From the NCBI GenBank assembly GCA_913058195.1, contig CAJXPP010000027.1:1-14484 (forward strand): a DNA stretch of 14,484 bases. Reading direction: 5' to 3'. A program made the translations under genes and the position numbers. The notes under the pieces are model-generated. The model ran no database searches. It worked only from the letters and a program-made list of their open reading frames with translations, and had not been told where the DNA came from. Origin of the DNA: an uncultured Gammaproteobacteria bacterium (GTDB taxonomy: Bacteria; Pseudomonadota; Gammaproteobacteria; Nitrosococcales; Methylophagaceae). Shown here in pieces: positions 5,855-11,483 of the stretch (position 1 is the stretch's first letter; every line of letters begins with the position of its first letter).

Positions 5855-8428
5855 TCATTTAGGATGAAGTTTCGATAGTAAAGCTTCAAACTCATCAATA
5901 GGTATAGGCTGACTGAACAGATAGCCTTGAAATTGATGACAGCCCTCTTCTAGCAGGAGTTGCACTTGCTGCTGCGTTTCAACACCTTCAGCAATTACAT
6001 TTAAGCCTAAGCTTTGTGCCATTGCAATAATTGTTTTTACAATAGCTTGGTCACTGTTATCAGAGGCAATATCTCGAACAAATGATTGGTCAATTTTGAG
6101 TTGATACAGTGGCAACTGTTTAAGGTATTGCAAAGATGAGTATCCCGTCCCAAAGTCATCCAATGAGAACCTTATTCCCATCTCGGCCAAGCTTATCATT
6201 TTGACAATAGTGTCATCGACATTGTCTAACAGCAGGCTTTCAGTTAATTCTAGTTTTAATCTGGTAGGATTAATATTGTGTAATTGAACAATAGCCTGTG
6301 TCTCAGAGACAAAATTTTTCTGGCGCAATTGTTTAGCACTCACATTGACTGATAGAGTGAGTTCCTGAGTCAACTCATTTTTTTGCCAAAATTTTAGTTG
6401 CCTACATGCTGTGTTTAAAACCCAGTTACCGATCGGAATAATGAGTCCTGTTTCTTCAGCTAGAGTAATAAAGTGGCAAGGTGAGATTAATCCACGTTCG
6501 GGATGAATCCAACGGATTAATGCTTCAGCACCGAGTACTTGATGTTCATCATTTATTTGTACTTGATAATATAAATGAAATTGATGGCTATCAAGTGCTA
6601 GTTGAAGTTCATTTTCGAGTGCTACTCGAGTTGTAATTGCTGTTTGCATATGAGGATCAAAAATTCGGAAAGCATTTCGACCATCATTTTTAGCCTGATA
6701 CATTGCGATATCAGCTTGCTTTAGTAGTTCTTCAACAGAAGGTTTGTTTTTATCGAATAACGTTGAGCCAATACTGACACTTCCGCTGTATTCGTGGCTA
6801 CCTAGTTGGTATGGTTGACTAAGTACTGCCAACACTTTACGGGCAACCTCTTCGGTTTCAGAAACTGCATGTTCAGGATCTTTATTTAAATTTTCCAAAA
6901 GAATGACAAATTCATCACCGCCAAACCGAGCGACAGTATCGCCCTCTCGCATACAAGATTTTAGACGAGAGGCTACCTGTTGTAGCAGAGTATCACCCAT
7001 ATCATGGCCAAGTGTATCGTTAAGTATTTTGAAATGGTCTAAATCAAGAAATAGTAATGAACCTTCATTGTCACTGCGTACACTTGCGGCGATTGCATGG
7101 TTAAGACGATCAATCAATAGTCGACGATTAGGCAAGCGAGTGAGAGGATCATAAAAAGCAAGATCTTCAATTTTCTCTTTTGCTACCATCTCAGCCTGTT
7201 TACGTTCGGTGATATCATAAAAAGTGATGGGGTCATAATCATTATGACTCCTGGACAGGCTAATTAATACTGTCTTTGTTTCGCCATTTTTACAGCGTAT
7301 ATCCACCTCTAAAGGCAATACTGCTGTTGTACCAGAAGACTTAAATTCTTCTCTGTATTCATCCCATTGAGAATGAATATGTTCTCGATAGTTAATGTCA
7401 GGAAAAGCTTTCAGCCACCAAGTTTCATTTGTAAGTATATCGTCTAGCTTATAGCCAAATAATTCAGTAAATGCAGCGTTCATGAACTGTATTTCTCTAC
7501 GATCACTATTTAATATATAAGGGACAGGAGTTTCTTCAAGAAATTGTTTGAATTTCAGATTGGCAGTTGCAGCATTCATTAATGCTTTTATAAATGCAAA
7601 CAGCAATATAAAGAGTAAAACTGCAGCTAATATGATATAAAACCGTTGTTGCCAAACATCTTCAGGCACAGAGGTCCATCCTTCTCGCGGCTTAGCTACT
7701 ATTTTCCAAGAGCCATTTGGTAAGGAGATAGTTGCTCCAACATGCTTTTGTTTAAATAGTTCAGGGTCGCCAAAGAACACCTCGCCCTTTTCACCCAAGC
7801 CATCTTTACCTCGAATAGCAATTTCTATATCTAAATTAGGTGAGAATAAGCCACTTTTTTTATAAAGTTTATTTTCATCAATGACTACTGAAATTATTCC
7901 CCAAAAAGAGTCATTTCCAGTATCATTTTTTAGATAGACAGGGATTCTAGATATTAACCCCGTTCCACCTTGAACTAATTCAAGTGGGCCGGCTAATGAG
8001 AGTTCTTGCGAGTACTTTGCTTTAAGAACTGCCTGTAGCTGTCTAGGCTTTGTTCTGTAATCTAAGCCTATAGCAGCTTCATTACCTTCTACGGGATACA
8101 TATACTTAATGACAAGGTTAGGAGCTGCTCCAATATTTCGTATTTGATTCTGATTGTTAATAATTACCTGGGCTGCCGTAGTGAAGTCTTCAACAGGCAA
8201 GGAAGGGAAGGCTGAAAAAAGTGCAGGAAGGCCTCTCACAATATGGATATTCTTATAAAGGTTAAGAATAAGCTGATTGGACACATGGTTTAGGCTATGA
8301 CTTACTTTTTCTTTAGAGGAGGTAATATGTTTATCGCGGATAAGTTTATCAATATAAAGCCCACTGCCTACCAGCATGATAATGATAATTGTAATAAGCA
8401 AGTAGAATTTAAGTTTTGTGTTGGCCAT
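5855..8428 (-). CDS. CHASE-PAS-GGDEF-EAL membrane c-di-GMP cyclase/phosphodiesterase
   Basis: This 857-residue sensor enzyme has: membrane segment about 8-25; a periplasmic CHASE-type domain (IRNIGAAPNLVIKY, EGNEAAIGLDYR); second membrane segment about 263-282; PAS about 295-405; GGDEF about 425-590; EAL about 600-850. The cyclase site GGDEF (503-507) is intact, with an inhibitory I-site R-E-G-D exactly five residues before it. The EAL domain keeps EALIRW, the N of LSVNVSAKQL, LELTES, DDFGTGYSS, LKID and IAEGVE, so both activities are possible. It is expected at the inner membrane, tuning c-di-GMP to a small periplasmic ligand and affecting motility or adhesion. A GTG at 8455 would add nine residues. 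The ATG at 8428 is chosen because AAAAAGG lies 9 nt before it. Confidence 0.93.
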   Translation of the reverse strand: MANTKLKFYLLITIIIIMLVGSGLYIDKLIRDKHITSSKEKVSHSLNHVSNQLILNLYKNIHIVRGLPALFSAFPSLPVEDFTTAAQVIINNQNQIRNIGAAPNLVIKYMYPVEGNEAAIGLDYRTKPRQLQAVLKAKYSQELSLAGPLELVQGGTGLISRIPVYLKNDTGNDSFWGIISVVIDENKLYKKSGLFSPNLDIEIAIRGKDGLGEKGEVFFGDPELFKQKHVGATISLPNGSWKIVAKPREGWTSVPEDVWQQRFYIILAAVLLFILLFAFIKALMNAATANLKFKQFLEETPVPYILNSDRREIQFMNAAFTELFGYKLDDILTNETWWLKAFPDINYREHIHSQWDEYREEFKSSGTTAVLPLEVDIRCKNGETKTVLISLSRSHNDYDPITFYDITERKQAEMVAKEKIEDLAFYDPLTRLPNRRLLIDRLNHAIAASVRSDNEGSLLFLDLDHFKILNDTLGHDMGDTLLQQVASRLKSCMREGDTVARFGGDEFVILLENLNKDPEHAVSETEEVARKVLAVLSQPYQLGSHEYSGSVSIGSTLFDKNKPSVEELLKQADIAMYQAKNDGRNAFRIFDPHMQTAITTRVALENELQLALDSHQFHLYYQVQINDEHQVLGAEALIRWIHPERGLISPCHFITLAEETGLIIPIGNWVLNTACRQLKFWQKNELTQELTLSVNVSAKQLRQKNFVSETQAIVQLHNINPTRLKLELTESLLLDNVDDTIVKMISLAEMGIRFSLDDFGTGYSSLQYLKQLPLYQLKIDQSFVRDIASDNSDQAIVKTIIAMAQSLGLNVIAEGVETQQQVQLLLEEGCHQFQGYLFSQPIPIDEFEALLSKLHPK

Positions 8429-8595
8429 GTAGCGAGACCTTTTTGTTAAGGGCACTAAGCTTTATTAGAGATGAACGCTAATTTAATTGCGCTAACAATA
8501 AATACGGCATTAGATAATTAAACTAAAAGTAAGTTGAAACAGGATACCACTTTCTCTTAATAGTACTCTTTTTTCGTCATGAATTCTGAGGATGA

Positions 8596-8625
8596 CACAT
8601 ACAACATGAATTCATGTTGTATGTG
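8596..8625. repeat. 30-bp perfect palindrome
   Basis: Arms 8596-8610 and 8611-8625 are exact reverse complements with no spacer. The centre is CATGAATTCATG and the outer part CACATACAA. A partial copy of the centre (CATGAATTC) recurs at 8578-8586. No T-run follows, so it is not a terminator. It lies about 170 bp upstream of the c-di-GMP enzyme start and could be an operator or a cruciform-forming site. Confidence 0.8.
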
Positions 8626-8756
8626 GTAGAGCTACTAAAAAATGGGCTGTAGTACCAAATTACGATATATCTTTATATATTACCTGCGTTATTCTTCGTC
8701 TCAATATTAAATAGCTAGCTAACGTCAGAGTCGCTAGTTTATCTCCACCTTAAGAT

Positions 8757-8957
8757 ATGAAAATAATATCATTACTCTTAGTGCTTTCAGCTCATATTAA
8801 TGCTGCAGGAGTGAATCTAATAATCAACGGGTCATTTTAAAATCCAGATATAAGGACTGAATATTGGCTTGTTTTTGGTAGCATTAATGGCTGGAATATC
8901 AGTGTAGCTGGTATCGAAATCAGAGATGATATTGTCGGTACGGCATTTGAAACTTGA
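8757..8957 (+). pseudogene. Truncated secreted protein gene (PEP-CTERM/DUF642-like N-terminus)
   Basis: The ATG at 8757 encodes a signal peptide and mature start, MKIISLLLVLSAHINAAGVN then LIINGSF, and then meets TAA at 8835-8837. Read through, the same frame continues sensibly as NPDIRTEYWLVFGSINGWN, ISVAGIEIRDDIVGTAFE and stops at 8955. The sequence around the stop, NLIINGSF-stop-NP, matches the common NLIVNGSFE(D/N)P start of DUF642/PEP-CTERM-type secreted proteins, so the TAA most likely replaced GAA (Glu). The remaining 100-plus residues expected for such proteins are missing. The gene is therefore broken twice, by a nonsense change and a 3' loss, and its end runs into the marR promoter. 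The family assignment is from the short N-terminal motif only. Confidence 0.65.
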
Positions 8958-8983
8958 CATTTAGTTAGGAGGCTAACTATAAT
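8954..8983 (+). promoter_or_regulatory. Sigma-70 promoter of marR
   Basis: A perfect TTGACA (8954-8959), an 18-bp spacer and a perfect TATAAT (8978-8983). The expected start of transcription falls at about 8990, the A of the marR ATG. The spacer contains the inverted-repeat operator, so a bound repressor would block RNA polymerase. Confidence 0.8.
8961..8980. promoter_or_regulatory. MarR operator, site 1 (autoregulation)
   Basis: TAGTTAG (8962-8968), a 4-bp centre and CTAACTA (8973-8979) form an inverted repeat typical of MarR-dimer sites. It lies between the -35 and -10 of the marR promoter. It matches site 2 (9504-9523) at 17 of 20 positions, which supports a shared regulator. Confidence 0.75.
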
Positions 8984-8989
8984 TTAATA

Positions 8990-9493
8990 ATGCTGATATT
9001 AAAAGACTTACCAGATCCCAAGATTTTGACAAAATTTGCTGAGCGATATGCTGATGCAAACATTGAACATGTCATCCACTTCTTAACGCTATTACGTGTT
9101 GGCTCTGATCTTTCATCAGCCTTAGATGGATTTTTAGCCAGTTATGGTTTGCTTCAGGGTAGGTGGTGGGTGTTAATACTGTTAATGCGGGAAGAAAGCC
9201 TAATGTCTTCCCCTTCAATATTGGCCGAAAAAGCCGGTGTGACAAGAGCAACGATGACAGGGCTTATTGATGGATTAGACAAGGAAGGTCTAGTCATTAG
9301 AGTGACTGATTTAGATGACCGTCGTAAATTTCAGATAAAACTTACGAGCTCAGGACAAGACAAGCTTGATGAAATAATGCCCGAATATTATCGACGTGTT
9401 GGCGAATTGATGGGGAAGTTATCCTCAGAAGAAGGTAGTGACTTAGCTTCAATTCTAGCAAAATTACAAACTAACACTGATGCCTTTAAATAG
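8990..9493 (+). CDS. MarR-family transcriptional regulator
   Basis: This 167-residue protein has a winged helix-turn-helix. The helices and wing are visible in SPSILAEKAGVTRATMTGLI, then DGLDKEGLVIR, then VTDLDDRRKFQIKLTSSGQD with the characteristic D-x-R-R wing. Long N- and C-terminal helices would form the dimer interface. MarR proteins usually repress their own and a neighbouring gene until a small ligand or oxidant releases them. Here matching operators lie before this gene and before the NTF2-like gene behind it. The N-terminal LKDLPDPKIL is typical of a MarR subgroup, so the ATG at 8990 is trusted although the only GGAGG is 17 nt upstream; a leaderless transcript would explain this. The ligand is unknown. 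Confidence 0.9.
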   Translation: MLILKDLPDPKILTKFAERYADANIEHVIHFLTLLRVGSDLSSALDGFLASYGLLQGRWWVLILLMREESLMSSPSILAEKAGVTRATMTGLIDGLDKEGLVIRVTDLDDRRKFQIKLTSSGQDKLDEIMPEYYRRVGELMGKLSSEEGSDLASILAKLQTNTDAFK

Positions 9494-9501
9494 TTTTAAC
9501 C

Positions 9502-9525
9502 AATTAGTTAGGCAGCTAACTAATT
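9502..9525. promoter_or_regulatory. MarR operator, site 2 (target gene)
   Basis: AATTAGTTAG (9502-9511), GCAG, CTAACTAATT (9516-9525) is a perfect 10-bp inverted repeat lying 46 bp before the NTF2-like gene. A weak promoter, TTAACC (9496-9501) with TAATTT (9521-9526), would place the operator in the spacer as at site 1, but that promoter is only a suggestion. Confidence 0.75.
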
Positions 9526-9571
9526 TTAGAAAAGCATAAGACAAATTTACTTTATCTCTAGGAGAAAAATA

Positions 9572-10030
9572 ATGAAAAATTTATTATCAACATTAACAAT
9601 ATGCAGTTGTATTATCGGTGGGTCAGTGGGGACAGCATCAGCTAATGAAGACTTTGCTGATAAGGCTGTTCAGTCTGTTAATAAAGTTTGGAACGCTACT
9701 TTCAATGATGGTGATAGCGCTGCGTTAGCAATGTTATATTCGGAAAATGCCACTTTATCACCTGGTAATGGCCAGGTACTCGTTGGTCGTGAAGAAATTG
9801 CTGAACTGTTTAAGAGCTTTATTGATAATGGTGTTAATAATCACACGATTTCCACTATTGAAATATACCGAGACAATAATAAAATTGTCCAATTAGGTAA
9901 ATGGCAAGCTGATGGCGTTAATGATAAGCAGCAAGCAATAAGTTTTGGCGGGGTCTTGATGACTGTTTTGGTGCAGAACTCAAAAGGTGAGTGGGAAACT
10001 CAATCACATATTTGGAATATGGGAAACTAA
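9572..10030 (+). CDS. Exported SnoaL/NTF2-like (SgcJ/EcaC-type) protein
   Basis: This 152-residue protein has a Sec signal peptide (1-24, cleavage after TASA before NED) and an NTF2-like cone fold of the DUF4440/SgcJ-EcaC type. Features seen are VNKVWNATFNDGDSAALAML, YSENATLSPGNGQVLVGREEI, and a C-terminal strand pattern ending WETQSHIWNMGN. Members are often called oxidoreductases, but most have no proven reaction and many simply bind small molecules. This one is probably periplasmic. AGGAG (9560-9564) lies 7 nt before the ATG. It follows marR with its own operator copy and is followed by a terminator, so it is the likely single target of the regulator: a two-gene ligand-response unit. Confidence 0.82.
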   Translation: MKNLLSTLTICSCIIGGSVGTASANEDFADKAVQSVNKVWNATFNDGDSAALAMLYSENATLSPGNGQVLVGREEIAELFKSFIDNGVNNHTISTIEIYRDNNKIVQLGKWQADGVNDKQQAISFGGVLMTVLVQNSKGEWETQSHIWNMGN

Positions 10031-10056
10031 AATTAATAATGTAAAGTGACTTAGTG

Positions 10057-10089
10057 AAGCCGTAACGGTTAAGTGTGTTACGGCTTTTT
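10057..10089 (+). terminator. Rho-independent terminator
   Basis: AAGCCGTAAC (10057-10066) pairs perfectly with GTTACGGCTT (10077-10086) around a 10-nt loop, followed by more T residues (TTTTT in total at 10085-10089). It closes the marR/NTF2-like unit. Confidence 0.88.
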
Positions 10090-10136
10090 AAATCTCTTGG
10101 TTCAGTAAATATTCGAATAATTTACCGGTTCAAATA

Positions 10137-10268
10137 ATGATTTATAAGGGTAATGAGTTAAAGCCTTGGGGCTGCTATAATGCATTGTATTACTCCCGTT
10201 GGTTAAGCCTTGATAAGCGTGCCAACGAAATAATACTAGCAAATCCTAACTGCTTCTTCATTAATTGA
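10137..10268 (+). CDS. Unrecognised 43-residue ORF or remnant
   Basis: The ATG at 10137 opens 43 codons (MIYKGNELKPWGCYNALYYS, then RWLSLDKRANEIILANPNCF). No good ribosome site is visible. The Tyr/Trp-rich composition looks protein-derived, but no family is recognised. It lies in the 242-bp gap between the terminator and the HDAC-like gene, where nothing else was seen except that gene's own Shine-Dalgarno. Confidence 0.2.
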   Translation: MIYKGNELKPWGCYNALYYSRWLSLDKRANEIILANPNCFFIN

Positions 10269-10331
10269 ACTTGTTACTCATTTTGAGGAGTTTATTCACA
10301 AAGAGTATGTTAATTATCCAGGGATACTTTT

Positions 10332-11312
10332 ATGACTAGAATTAATAGAAGACAGTTTCTCGCATTATCAGTCTCAACAGCCCTGACAAAAAATCTACAC
10401 GCGAATAGTAAAACGAATAAGACTGGGCTTGTCATAGATGAACGTTTTTCCGAACATATAATCTCTGAAGCACATCCGGAATCTCCGGCTCGTTATCATG
10501 CGATTACCCAGCAGCTAGCAGCGCACAATCTTCATAAGTACGTGGCATTAATTCAGCCAAAAGTTGATATTGAACCGTGGCTAACAAAGGTACACTCAAC
10601 TGAGCATATTAGTGCAATTAAAACTAAGCAGCCTGATACACACTCGCATGCAGTTATTGCGACAGGAGGTGTGCTAGCTGCCATAGATGCAGTTTGTACC
10701 AGCAATATTGAAAATGTGTTTTGTGCCTCTAGGCCTCCAGGTCACCATGCACTCAATACGGGGAAAGAAGAAGGTTTTTGTTATTATAATCATATTGCCG
10801 TTGGCGCCCGATATGCCCAACAGAAATATAAGCTCAAAAAGATACTGATCATTGATTGGGACTACCACCACGGCAATGGGACTGAATGGGCATTTTATTC
10901 AGATCCCTCCGTTTTATACTTTTCTACACATGATATGTTTGCCTATCCAGGCACTGGCAACCCTGAAAGAATAGGCGAAGGGGAAGGAAAGGGATTTAAT
11001 ATCAATGTTCACCTAGCTTGCGGTGCTTCGGATAACGATATTATTACCGCTTTTAGAGATAAGTTATTGCCCGCAGTAGATGATTTCTCACCCGATCTTA
11101 TTTTGATTTCCGCTGGTTTCGATAGTAGGCAGGATGACTTACTTGGTTGCCATAGTATTTCTGACCAAGGTTTCGAGCAATTAACTAAAATAGTTAAATC
11201 GCTTGCGGAACGTCATTGTGATGGAAAAATTGTATCTGTTTTAGAAGGTGGATATAACATTGAGGGCAATGCTAGTGCAGTTGTAGCGCATATCAACGCT
11301 TTAATGGCTTAA
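10332..11312 (+). CDS. Histone deacetylase-family hydrolase with Tat signal
   Basis: This 326-residue protein belongs to the HDAC/acetylpolyamine amidohydrolase/AcuC superfamily of zinc deacetylases. Catalytic features are in order: SRPPGHHA with H138/H139; zinc ligands D177 and H179 in IIDWDYHHGNGT; D264 in LISAGFDS; catalytic Tyr308 in LEGGYN. Family members remove acetyl groups from acetyl-lysine or acetylated polyamines, or act on acetoin-related substrates; the substrate here is not determined. The N-terminus has a twin-arginine signal, N-R-R-Q-F-L at 5-10 followed by the hydrophobic ALSVSTAL, so export in folded form by Tat is predicted. This is unusual for a family usually considered cytoplasmic. 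AGGGA (10320-10324) lies 7 nt before the ATG. It stands alone. Confidence 0.88.
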   Translation: MTRINRRQFLALSVSTALTKNLHANSKTNKTGLVIDERFSEHIISEAHPESPARYHAITQQLAAHNLHKYVALIQPKVDIEPWLTKVHSTEHISAIKTKQPDTHSHAVIATGGVLAAIDAVCTSNIENVFCASRPPGHHALNTGKEEGFCYYNHIAVGARYAQQKYKLKKILIIDWDYHHGNGTEWAFYSDPSVLYFSTHDMFAYPGTGNPERIGEGEGKGFNINVHLACGASDNDIITAFRDKLLPAVDDFSPDLILISAGFDSRQDDLLGCHSISDQGFEQLTKIVKSLAERHCDGKIVSVLEGGYNIEGNASAVVAHINALMA

Positions 11313-11405
11313 CTCCGAATAAGAATAATTATTGAGACTTTGTTTTACTTAGCTTTTTCGAAGTGTTCTCAAACTCTCAATTGAGGGATGGTATTAGAGG
11401 TAAAG

Positions 11406-11434
11406 TCGATACAAGAACTATCGACTGCTATAAT
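11406..11434 (+). promoter_or_regulatory. Residual tRNA promoter, left copy
   Basis: TATAAT at 11429-11434 lies inside the 48-bp repeat. TCGATA (11406-11411, 4/6) sits 17 bp upstream in non-repeated DNA. If active, it would transcribe the tRNA stub and continue antisense into the 3' end of the autotransporter gene. Confidence 0.4.
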
Positions 11435-11469
11435 ACCGGCCGTTGCCCCCGTAGCTCAGCTGGATAGAG
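11422..11469 (+). repeat. 48-bp direct repeat, left copy
   Basis: This is identical over all 48 bases to 14090-14137. It contains the -10 TATAAT, the leader and the first 25 nt of tRNA-Arg. Sequence differs immediately on both sides. The two copies bracket the autotransporter gene, as attachment sites or a duplication would. Confidence 0.97.
11445..11469 (+). pseudogene. Truncated tRNA-Arg (5' 25 nt)
   Basis: GCCCCCGTAGCTCAGCTGGA followed by TAGAG equals the acceptor strand and D-arm of the complete tRNA at 14113. Homology stops inside the D stem, and no anticodon or T arm follows. It is a stub and cannot form a tRNA. Confidence 0.95.
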
Positions 11470-11483
11470 TGGCTACTTATAAT

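Noticed and set aside
6903..7154. 83-codon plus-strand frame inside the c-di-GMP enzyme
   Set aside because: Antisense to the conserved GGDEF coding region; Arg/Ser-rich shadow composition.
8596..8625. Palindrome as a Rho-independent terminator
   Set aside because: No T-run on either side, and no complete gene ends just before it.
10674..10871. 65-codon minus-strand frame inside the HDAC-like gene
   Set aside because: Antisense to conserved catalytic motifs; no start signal.
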